Shown: in pieces, positions 1 through 7,244 of the stretch
How positions within the stretch are numbered: the stretch's first letter is position 1
How the letters are laid out: every line of letters starts with the position of its first letter
DNA from: Streptomyces actuosus
Lineage (GTDB): Bacteria > Actinomycetota > Actinomycetes > Streptomycetales > Streptomycetaceae
Length of the DNA: 64,000 nt
Reading direction: 5' to 3'
NCBI RefSeq assembly: GCF_016921115.1
Contig: NZ_JAFFZS010000002.1
Span: forward strand, 1 to 64,000
Position numbers and translations under genes: made by a program
Notes under the pieces: model-generated
The model's input: only the letters and a program-made list of their open reading frames with translations
What the model was told of the DNA's origin: nothing
The model's database searches: none

Positions 1-330
1 GGTATCAACATATCTGGCGTTGACTTTTGGCACGCTGTTGAGTTCTCAAGGAACGGACGCTTCCTTCGTACTCACCCTCTCGGGCTTTCCTCCGGGCGCT
101 TCCCTTCGGTGTCTCCGACTCTATCAGATCTTTCCGACCCGATTTCCTCGGTGCTTTCCAGGTTCCCGCTCTCGCGTTTCCCTTTCCGGCGATTCCGACT
201 CTATCAGATCCTTTCGGCGTCCGATTCCCAGTCAGAGGGGGTTGCCGGTCGGGCTGTTGGGCCGTTCCGACGAGTTCAACCTTAGCGGATGCTCTCGGCG
301 ATTCCCAATCGGGCGTCCGAGTCCCTATTC
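1..330 (-). promoter_or_regulatory. rRNA operon leader and promoter region (16S gene lies left of window)
   Basis: Read on the minus strand, positions 1-50 carry the Streptomyces pre-16S leader sequence, with motifs such as GAGAACTCAACAGCGTGCC and the CAGATATGTTGATACC end. I know these from directly upstream of 16S rRNA genes. Two copies of a promoter-like unit (AGATCTGATAGAGTCGG and GGATCTGATAGAGTCGG) have -10 hexamers TAGAGT at 118-123 and 198-203, exactly 80 bp apart, which fits the multiple tandem promoters of Streptomyces rrn operons. The -35 elements are not clear. The rRNA genes themselves are outside the window. Positions 331-522 hold nothing I recognise. Confidence 0.72.
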
Positions 331-522
331 GAATTGAATTCGGGCACGCCGAAATCAATCCGGTCAGGAGATCTTGCTGATGGTTGAGTGCCGCAGTGCG
401 GCGGAAGGTGATGCCGCAGAACCGTTACGGGCCCGTGGCAACCCGAAGAACTTTACGGATCGAGCCGGGGGGTGTCAAGCGCCGACTGTCAAGATCTTTT
501 CGGTCCGGCACCCTCGGGTCCG

Positions 523-1077
523 TCAGTCCAGGTCGGTGAGGCGTCCGCCGGCGTCCGGCTGGGAGTGCTCCACGCGGCGCAGGAGCCGGGTGAGGACCTC
601 ACCTAGAGCCGTGCGCTCGGCAGGGTTGAGGTCCTGGAGGAGGTCCTCCTCGAAGACGGTGGCCAGACGCATGGCCTCCAGCCACTTCTCCCTGCCCTCG
701 GGGGTCAGCTCCACGATCACCCGGACACGGTTGCTCTCGTCCCGCTCCCTGGTGACCAGCCCCTCGGCGACCATGCGGTCGATCCGGTGGGTCATCGCGG
801 CCGGCGTCAGGCCGAGGCGCTTGGCGAGGTCGCTGGGGCCCAGGCGGTAGGGGGCGCCGGAGAGGACGAGGGCCTTGAGGACCTCCCACTCGGCGTTGCT
901 GATGCCCAGGGCGGATGTCTGACGGCCGTAGGCGACGTTCATGCGGCGGTTCAGCCGGGACAGCGCCGAAACGATCTTCTCGACCTGGGGGTCGAGGTCC
1001 TGGAACTCGCGCTGGTAGGCCGCGATCTGCTCTTCGAGGGTCGGTTCGGTGCCGAGGGTGCCGGGGTTGTCGCCCAT
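523..1077 (-). CDS. MarR-family transcriptional regulator (SCO4122-like)
   Basis: A 184-aa winged-helix repressor. The MarR core spans about residues 40-150: recognition helix around LGPSDLAKRLGLTPAAMTHRIDRM, then the wing with RDESNRVRVIVELTPEG. The gene is divergent from an MFS pump, the usual MarR/efflux arrangement. In S. coelicolor the pair SCO4122/SCO4121 is, from memory, a MarR regulator controlling a multidrug pump. A -10-like GATACT at 1084-1089 ends 6 nt before the ATG at 1077, so the mRNA may be leaderless. The ligand is unknown. Confidence 0.9.
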   Translation of the reverse strand: MGDNPGTLGTEPTLEEQIAAYQREFQDLDPQVEKIVSALSRLNRRMNVAYGRQTSALGISNAEWEVLKALVLSGAPYRLGPSDLAKRLGLTPAAMTHRIDRMVAEGLVTRERDESNRVRVIVELTPEGREKWLEAMRLATVFEEDLLQDLNPAERTALGEVLTRLLRRVEHSQPDAGGRLTDLD

Positions 1078-1129
1078 GGCCGCAGTATCGCACGTCCCCG
1101 CTTTGCCTTGAAGTCCTTGACTGTGTACT

Positions 1130-1156
1130 CTTTAGCTTCGAACTTTAGTTTCGAAG
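1130..1156. promoter_or_regulatory. Probable MarR operator between divergent marR and MFS genes
   Basis: Two tandem 13-bp units, CTTTAGCTTCGAA (1130-1142) and CTTTAGTTTCGAA (1143-1155), differ at one base. They also contain a perfect inverted repeat CTTCGAA/TTCGAAG (1136-1142 and 1150-1156, 7-bp spacer). The element lies in the 110-bp divergent intergenic region, 30 bp before the pump start, so autoregulation plus pump control by the neighbouring MarR protein is likely. This is inferred from position and symmetry. Confidence 0.6.
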
Positions 1157-1187
1157 TCTTCACTCCTAACTACTGAGAGAGGTGAAC

Positions 1188-2477
1188 GTGACCAGGGCGA
1201 TGGGCGCAGCGATGCGCCGGATCCACGTGGGCAACGCACTCAGCGCGTTCGGGCTCGGCTTCACCGTCCCCTACCTGTACGTCTATGTGGCGCAGGTGCG
1301 GGGGCTGGGGCCCATGACGGCGGGGACGGTCCTCGCCGTCTTCGCCGTGGCCGCGCTGGTCGTGCTGCCGATCGCCGGGCGGGCCATCGTCCGGCGGGGC
1401 CCGCTGCCGGTCCTGATCGCCGCCCTGGTGACCGCTGCCGCCGGTGCGCTGAGTCTGGGGCTCGCCGCCGGTGCCGCCACCGTCCTGGCCGCTGCCGCGC
1501 TGCTCGGTGCGGGGCAGGCCGTGATGCAGCCCGCCCTGGCGACGATGATCGTGGACTGCTCCGGCGCCGACACCCGGTCGCGGGCCTTCGCGACGCAGTT
1601 CTTCCTGCAGAACCTCGGGCTCGGCGTCGGCGGGCTCATCGGCGGGCATCTGGTCGACACCACGCGCGTGTCGTCGTTCACGCTGCTCTTCGCGATCGAG
1701 GCGGCGATGTTCCTGCTGCTCGTCGTCGTGATGTCCACCGTGCGGATGCCGCACTCGCCGCGCCTGGCGGATGCCCCGACACAGTCGGCCGGTGGCGACT
1801 GGAGGCGGCTGCTGGGCAACCGGGCCATGGTGCAGCTGTGCGTGCTGGGCTTCGTGCTGTTCTTCGCCTGCTACGGGCAGTTCGAGTCGGGGCTGAGTGC
1901 CTACGGCGTCGAGGCGGCCGGGATCTCCACGTCCGCGCTGGGCACGGCGCTCGCGGCGAACACCGGGATGATCGTGGTCGCGCAGTTCGTGGTGCTGCGG
2001 TTCGTCGAGCGGCGCCGGCGGACGCGCGTGATCGCCCTGGTCGGTCTGATCTGGGCCGTGGCGTGGCTGACGGCCGGGTACGCGGGGCTGGGGCACGGCA
2101 GCCGGGAGATGGCGACCGCGGCCTTCGTCGCCACGTACGCGCTGTTCGGGCTGGGCGAGGCGATGCTGTCGCCGACCGTGGCTCCGCTGGTCGCCGATCT
2201 GGCGCCCGAGGGGTATGCGGGGCAGTACAACTCGGCGTTCGCCCTGGTGAAGCAGCTGGCGCTGGCCGTGGGGCCGGCGGTGGGCGGTCCGATGGGCGCG
2301 TCCCTGCACGCGCCGTACGTCGTGACGTTCCTGCTGTTCTCGCTGGGGATCAGCGTGCTCGCCGTGCGGTTGGGACGGCGGCTCACCGTCGTGCAGGACC
2401 AGCCGTGGGCCGCCCGGAGCCGGGTCGTCACCCGGGGTGGCGCGGCCCCCTCGGAGCGGGTGCCGTCGGAGGCCTGA
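1188..2477 (+). CDS. MFS multidrug efflux transporter (SCO4121-like)
   Basis: A roughly 429-aa major facilitator protein with about 12 hydrophobic segments and an MFS-type early loop, where PIAGRAIVRRGPLPVL follows TM2. It should export drugs by proton antiport across the membrane. GTG at 1188 is preferred because GAGAGAGG (1175-1182) then lies at a proper distance; GTG at 1182 would sit on top of that ribosome-binding site. The neighbouring MarR gene and the shared operator suggest inducible expression. The recalled S. coelicolor ortholog SCO4121 is a multidrug pump; substrates here are inferred only. Confidence 0.88.
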   Translation: MTRAMGAAMRRIHVGNALSAFGLGFTVPYLYVYVAQVRGLGPMTAGTVLAVFAVAALVVLPIAGRAIVRRGPLPVLIAALVTAAAGALSLGLAAGAATVLAAAALLGAGQAVMQPALATMIVDCSGADTRSRAFATQFFLQNLGLGVGGLIGGHLVDTTRVSSFTLLFAIEAAMFLLLVVVMSTVRMPHSPRLADAPTQSAGGDWRRLLGNRAMVQLCVLGFVLFFACYGQFESGLSAYGVEAAGISTSALGTALAANTGMIVVAQFVVLRFVERRRRTRVIALVGLIWAVAWLTAGYAGLGHGSREMATAAFVATYALFGLGEAMLSPTVAPLVADLAPEGYAGQYNSAFALVKQLALAVGPAVGGPMGASLHAPYVVTFLLFSLGISVLAVRLGRRLTVVQDQPWAARSRVVTRGGAAPSERVPSEA

Positions 2478-2504
2478 GCCGGGTGGACGCCCGGCGGCGC
2501 CCGC

Positions 2505-4160
2505 CTACGCCCGGGGCGCTTGCGACGGCAGGGCGAACTCGCACCACACCGCTTTTCCTCCACCCGGGGTCCGGCGCGAGCCCCAGTTCGAGGCGATCGT
2601 CGCGACGATCGCGATGCCCCGGCCCGACTCGTCGGCCGGTTCGGCGCGGCGGCGCCGGGGCAGGTGGTCGTCGCCGTCGGTGACCTCGACGATCAGGCGG
2701 CGGTCGGTGCGGCGCAACCGCAGACGCATGGGCGGGGTGCCGTGCTGGAGGGAGTTGGCGACGAGCTCGCTGGCGGCCAGCACACCCAGGTCGTGCAGGT
2801 CGGCGGGGAAGCGCCAGCTGGTGAGCACGCCGGAGGCGAAGGCACGCGCGCGCGGGGCCGCCTCCACACCGCCGAGGAGTTCCAGGGCGGCATTGCGGAA
2901 GAGGTCGCCGTCACGGCCCGTGCGGGCCGGGTGCTGGAGGACCAGGACGGCGACGTCGTCGTCGTGGTCGGCGGTGACACCGGCCGAGCGGACGAGCCGG
3001 TCGCAGACCACCTGCGGGGTGCCGGAGGCCCCGGCGAGGGCGCGTTCCAGGGCCGCGATGCCTTCGTCGAGGTCCTCGTCGCGGCGTTCGACCAGGCCGT
3101 CGGTGTAGAGGACGGCCGTGGAGCCGGGACCGAGCGGGACCGAGCCGGAGGCGTGGATCCAGCCGCCGGTGCCCAGTGGCGGGCCGGTGGGTTCGTCGGC
3201 GCGCAGGACGGTGCCGTTCTCGTCGCGGACGAGGATCGGCAGGTGGCCGGCGGAGGCGTACACCAGTCGGCCCTCGTTGGGGTCGTGGACCGCGTAGACG
3301 CAGGTGGCGATCTGGTTGGCGTCGATCTCGGTGGCGAGGCCGTCGAGGAGCTGCAGGACCTCGTGCGGGGGCAGGTCCAGGCGGGCGTAGGCGCGGACGG
3401 CCGTGCGGAGCTGGCCCATGACGGCCGCGGCGCGGACGCCCCGGCCCATGACGTCGCCGATGACCAGGGCCGTGCGGCCGCCGCCGAGGGTGATGACGTC
3501 GTACCAGTCGCCGCCGACCGCGGCCTCCGTGCCGCCGGGCTGGTAGGTGGCGGCGATGCGGAGGTCGTCGGGCTGTTCCAGTTCCTGGGGCAGCAGGGAC
3601 CGCTGGAGGGTCACGGCGGTCTCGCGCTGGCGGCGCTCGCTGGCGCGCAGGCGTTCGGCGGCCTCGGCGTGGTCGGTGACGTCCGTCGCGAAGACCAGGA
3701 CGCCGGGGCCGCCGCCGTCGCCCTCGGTGACGGGGGTGCAGGTGAAGGTGTAGGAGCGGCCGTCGGGGGCCTTGCGGGACTTCAAGGTGCGGGGCTTGCC
3801 GCTGCGCAGGACCTGGTCGAGGAGGGGGAGCAGGCCCAGTTCCTTCAGCTCGGGGAGGGCCTCGGCGGCGGGCCGGCCGCAGGGGCGTCCGCCGAAGGCC
3901 GCGGTGTAGGCGTCGTTGACGTGGGCGAGGCGGTGGTCGGGGCCGTGCACGAGGGCGACGAGGGCCGGGACGCGGTCGAGCACCTCGCGGACGGGCAGTT
4001 CGTCGACCGCGGGGACGGTCGGGGTGCCGTCGGTGGGTCGTTCGGCGCGGGCCGCGGGGACGGCGCCTTCGCTCCGCCGGTCGGTGGCGACCGACTCGGT
4101 CCGCGCTGCGGCGCGGCGCTGCGTTCCGGGGAGCCGGGCGCTCCAGCGCGTGAAGTTCAC
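2505..4160 (-). CDS. PAS / SpoIIE-type PP2C phosphatase / anti-sigma kinase-like ATPase
   Basis: About 551 aa from GTG 4160 (AAGGA just upstream). A longer open frame to 4445 is arginine-rich noise. Domain order is a PAS sensor (about 56-165), a SpoIIE phosphatase (about 200-400, with GGDWYDVI and GDVMGRGVRAAAVM acidic metal motifs and ending near DHDDDVAVLVL), and a C-terminal RsbW-like HATPase (ELVANSLQHG N-box and GRGIAIV G-box). Such proteins control anti-anti-sigma phosphorylation in partner-switching stress cascades. It converges on the MFS gene with only a 27-bp gap. Its partners are not encoded nearby. Confidence 0.9.
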   Translation of the reverse strand: MNFTRWSARLPGTQRRAAARTESVATDRRSEGAVPAARAERPTDGTPTVPAVDELPVREVLDRVPALVALVHGPDHRLAHVNDAYTAAFGGRPCGRPAAEALPELKELGLLPLLDQVLRSGKPRTLKSRKAPDGRSYTFTCTPVTEGDGGGPGVLVFATDVTDHAEAAERLRASERRQRETAVTLQRSLLPQELEQPDDLRIAATYQPGGTEAAVGGDWYDVITLGGGRTALVIGDVMGRGVRAAAVMGQLRTAVRAYARLDLPPHEVLQLLDGLATEIDANQIATCVYAVHDPNEGRLVYASAGHLPILVRDENGTVLRADEPTGPPLGTGGWIHASGSVPLGPGSTAVLYTDGLVERRDEDLDEGIAALERALAGASGTPQVVCDRLVRSAGVTADHDDDVAVLVLQHPARTGRDGDLFRNAALELLGGVEAAPRARAFASGVLTSWRFPADLHDLGVLAASELVANSLQHGTPPMRLRLRRTDRRLIVEVTDGDDHLPRRRRAEPADESGRGIAIVATIASNWGSRRTPGGGKAVWCEFALPSQAPRA

Positions 4161-4395
4161 GAATCCTTGCCTCGTGTAGTCGTCGTCGGCCGGCTCCGGG
4201 GCCCGGCCTGGGCTCCGGGGGCCGGGCGGCGGTGGCCGCACATTGTTGCAGCACCCGGGAAATGCAGCACGTGGGAACAGCCTCTGGGTTCGCGGACGGG
4301 GGGCGGCCCGTCCGGGCTCGGGGACCAGTCTGGCAGGGTGGATGTCGGGGCCGACAGTCAGACGCCGGGACAGCCGATGGAGTTCCTGGGTCCGG

Positions 4396-5775
4396 TCAGG
4401 ACGACCCCTTCGGGTCGTCCTTCGGCTTGTCTGAAGGTTTTCCACCGGCAGCCAGTTCGAACTCTGCGCGAGGATGTTCGAGGGAACCGAGCGAGACGAT
4501 CTCCCTCTTGAACAGTCCGGCGAGTGTCCATTCGGCCGTCACGCGTGCCTTGCGGTTGACGGTGGGGATGCGGCTGAGGTGGTAGGTGCGGTGCATGAAC
4601 CACGCGGGGTAGCCCTTGAGTTTGCGCCCGTAGACGTGGGCGACGCCCTTGTGGAAGCCCAGGGAGGCGACCGAGCCGGCGTAGCTGTGGGCGTAGGCCT
4701 GGAGGGGTTCGCCGCGCAGGGAGCGCGCGATGTTGTCGCCGAGGACCCTCGCCTGGCGCAGCGCGTGCTGGGCGTTGGGGGCGGTCTCCGCACCGGGTTC
4801 CGCGGCGGTGACGTCGGGGACGGCGGCGGCGTCGCCGGCCGCCCACGCGTGCGGGGTGCCCTCGATGGTCAGCTCGGGGGTGCAGATCAGCCGCCCGCGG
4901 GCGTTGCGGGGCAGGTCGGTGGCGTCGAGCACCGGGTGGGGCCGGACACCGGCCGTCCACACGACCGTGCGGGTGGGGAAGCGGGCTCCGTCGCTGAGGA
5001 CGGCGACGCGGTGCGCGCAGGACTCCAGACGGGTGTCGAGGCGTACGTCGATGTTGCGGCGGCGCAGCTCCGAGACGGTGTAGCGGCCGAGGTCGGCGCC
5101 GACCTCGGGCAGGATGCGGCCGGAGGCCTCGACGAGGATCCACTTCATGTCCTCGGGCCGGACGTTGTGGTAGTAGCGCGCGGCGTAGCGGGCCATGTCC
5201 TCCAGCTCGCCGAGCGCCTCCACTCCGGCGTATCCGCCGCCGACGAAGACGAAGGTCAGCGCGGCGTCGCGGATCGCGGGGTCGCGGGTGGAGGAGGCGA
5301 TGTCCATCTGCTCGATGACGTGGTTGCGCAGGCCGATGGCCTCCTCCACGGTCTTGAAGCCGATGCCGTGCTCGGCGAGACCGGGGATGGGGAGGGTACG
5401 GGCGACGGAGCCGGGGGCGAGGACGAGTTCGTCGTAGGTCAGCCGCTCCGGGGGCGAGCCCCCCTCCTTGGTGGCGAGGGTGTCGACGGTGACCGTGCGG
5501 GAGGCGTGGTCGACGGCGGTGGCCTCGCCGATGACGATGTGGCAGTGCGGCAGGACGCGGCGCAGCGGGACGACGACGTGGCGCGGGGAGATGTTGCCGG
5601 CCGCCGCCTCGGGCAGGAACGGCTGATAGGTCATGTACGGGTCGGGACTGACGACCGTGACCTCGGCCGTGCCCTCCTTCAGTTCCCGTTTCAGGCGCCG
5701 CTGGAGACGCAGGGCCGTGTACATCCCGACGTAGCCGCCGCCGACAACGAGAATGCGCGCACGTTCCTTCACCAT
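4396..5775 (-). CDS. ndh: Type II NADH dehydrogenase (NDH-2)
   Basis: About 459 aa, a single-subunit non-proton-pumping NADH:menaquinone oxidoreductase on the inner face of the membrane. The N-terminal FAD site is ILVVGGGYVGMYTALRL. A second Rossmann motif, FVFVGGGYAGVEALGEL, binds NADH, and AWAAGDAAAVPD near residue 300 is the conserved FAD ribityl motif. The ATG at 5775 fits the family; the upstream open frame (to 5925) has no domain. Divergent from the TetR gene, as in S. coelicolor SCO4119/SCO4118 from memory. A strong hairpin overlaps its stop codon. Confidence 0.92.
   Translation of the reverse strand: MVKERARILVVGGGYVGMYTALRLQRRLKRELKEGTAEVTVVSPDPYMTYQPFLPEAAAGNISPRHVVVPLRRVLPHCHIVIGEATAVDHASRTVTVDTLATKEGGSPPERLTYDELVLAPGSVARTLPIPGLAEHGIGFKTVEEAIGLRNHVIEQMDIASSTRDPAIRDAALTFVFVGGGYAGVEALGELEDMARYAARYYHNVRPEDMKWILVEASGRILPEVGADLGRYTVSELRRRNIDVRLDTRLESCAHRVAVLSDGARFPTRTVVWTAGVRPHPVLDATDLPRNARGRLICTPELTIEGTPHAWAAGDAAAVPDVTAAEPGAETAPNAQHALRQARVLGDNIARSLRGEPLQAYAHSYAGSVASLGFHKGVAHVYGRKLKGYPAWFMHRTYHLSRIPTVNRKARVTAEWTLAGLFKREIVSLGSLEHPRAEFELAAGGKPSDKPKDDPKGSS
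4398..4421 (-). terminator. Hairpin terminator overlapping ndh 3' end
   Basis: Perfect 10-bp arms AGGACGACCC/GGGTCGTCCT with a four-base loop. The hairpin begins inside the ndh stop codon (4396-4398) and covers its last codons, which read Lys-Asp-Asp-Pro-Lys-Gly. There is no strong U-tract, as is usual in Streptomyces. Confidence 0.7.
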
Positions 5776-6149
5776 CCCATGACGCACCCGGCGCAGCCGT
5801 TTGTCCACAGCCCCGGCGATTTGTGTGACCGCGTGCCGGGGATGCGCAGAGTTGGCCGAAACGCCCAAGTGCGGGACGGGTGCCCAGGTCAGAGGGCGTG
5901 CGCCGGGGTGTGGGACGGGGCGCAATCGGGATGTATGCGACCCGTACTCCGATCGGGGGGCGCTCCGTGCGGAACCTGCCCCTTCTGAATTGACTCCCTC
6001 TCAACTATGTTCGTGTGTCGACGGGGTGTAGGGGGAGCGCTCATCGGGACCGCGGCACGCGGGACCGGGCACGCGAGGCTTGATCCGCACGCCTGGCATT
6101 TCCAAGCGGAGAGTCTCCGGGGGGAGACGTCATTACCGGGGGATCGTTT
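5776..6149. promoter_or_regulatory. Divergent intergenic region ndh/atrA
   Basis: 374 bp with no credible gene, shared by two divergent starts. AT content rises around 5985-6020 (TTGACTCCCT followed by TATGTT), the likely promoter zone, but I cannot fit a clean -35/-10 pair. A GGGGGAT ribosome-binding site (6138-6144) precedes the ATG of atrA. Confidence 0.4.
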
Positions 6150-6917
6150 ATGCACATTCAGGACTCGCACTGGTCGTCCGCGTCCGCCCTCGCGGCGGGC
6201 GGCGGAACGCTGAGCGCGGCGGCGGGCAACGGACGCGGGGACACTGCGCGGACCACGCCGCTGCGGGTGGATGCACAGCGCAACCTGGAGCACGTGCTGC
6301 GTGCGGCGCGCGAGGTCTTCGGCGAGCTGGGCTACGGCGCGCCGATGGAGGACGTCGCGCGGCGTGCGCGGGTGGGTGTCGGCACGGTGTACCGGCGCTT
6401 CCCGAGCAAGGACGTGCTGGTCCGGCGGATAGCCGAGGAGGAGACCGCGCGGCTGACCGACCAGGCGCGCGCGGCTCTGGGCCAGGAGGACGAGCCGTGG
6501 TCGGCGCTCTCGCGCTTCCTGCGCACGTCGGTGGCCTCGGGTGCCGGGCGGCTGCTGCCGCCTCAGGTCCTGCGGGTCGGGGTGGCCGAGGAGCGGACCG
6601 GCTCCGTGGCGGGCGACGCCACCCGGGTGCCGCAGCAGCGGACCCAGCCGGGCGGCGGCGAGCTGCGTCTGGTGACCGAGCACAGCACCGCGGAGCCCGA
6701 GGACGACGCGGGGACGGCGGCGCTGCTGGAGGTCGTGGGCCAGCTGGTGGAGCGGGCACGCGCGGCGGGCGAGCTGCGGCCGGACGTGTCGGTGTCGGAC
6801 GTGCTGCTGGTCATCGCGACGGCGGCACCTTCGCTGCCGGACGCGGCGCAGCAGGCCGCGGCGTCGGCACGGCTGCTGGACATCCTGCTGGAGGGGCTGC
6901 GCTCGCGCCCGGCCTGA
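6150..6917 (+). CDS. atrA: TetR-family regulator, probable AtrA
   Basis: 255 aa. The TetR DNA-binding domain covers about residues 40-88: LEHVLRAAREVFGELGYGAP, then VGVGTVYRRFPSKDVLV as the recognition helix and anchor. The C-terminal part is a variable ligand domain. The gene is divergent from NDH-2, the context I recall for SCO4118/AtrA, which activates the actinorhodin regulator actII-ORF4 in S. coelicolor (and adpA in S. griseus). It probably acts as a global switch linking carbon or energy state to antibiotic synthesis. The name rests on context and on the family-like N-terminus, without any search. Confidence 0.78.
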   Translation: MHIQDSHWSSASALAAGGGTLSAAAGNGRGDTARTTPLRVDAQRNLEHVLRAAREVFGELGYGAPMEDVARRARVGVGTVYRRFPSKDVLVRRIAEEETARLTDQARAALGQEDEPWSALSRFLRTSVASGAGRLLPPQVLRVGVAEERTGSVAGDATRVPQQRTQPGGGELRLVTEHSTAEPEDDAGTAALLEVVGQLVERARAAGELRPDVSVSDVLLVIATAAPSLPDAAQQAAASARLLDILLEGLRSRPA

Positions 6918-7244
6918 CCGGACCGCGCCGGACCGCGCTCCGCGCCGGGACGCCCCGTGCAGCACCGGTCGGCGGCGGTCCGCACCGGGCCACTGGGCAG
7001 GAGTGACGATGGGGTGCGGGCGCCGCCGGCCCCCGCCGTCACCCGGCCGCCGCCCGTGACAGCCCGACTCCGGACTTCGCGAGGCCGGTTGACGCTCCCC
7101 GTTCGAGTGAGAACCGGTACAGGTTTCCGAAAGGTCCCCTCGGACGGGTGGATGCCTCCGGCTCCGAGGCCCTGGCCGAAAACCGATGTGGCACTCTGAC
7201 CCGGTGGTCGGGAGTGGTCGGGCAGGCGGCGGGGGCATACCGCG
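6918..7244. other. Intergenic region upstream of sigma-factor gene
   Basis: 327 bp without a gene. An imperfect inverted repeat around 7108-7125 (GAACC, then TACA, then GGTTTC) could be part of a promoter or operator for the downstream sigma-factor gene. No standard -35/-10 pair is visible. Confidence 0.3.

Noticed and set aside
2520..4511. Long plus-strand frame antisense to the PP2C gene
   Set aside because: Typical GC-rich antisense frame with Gly/Ala/Arg/Asp repeats; the minus strand carries clear PAS, SpoIIE and HATPase motifs.
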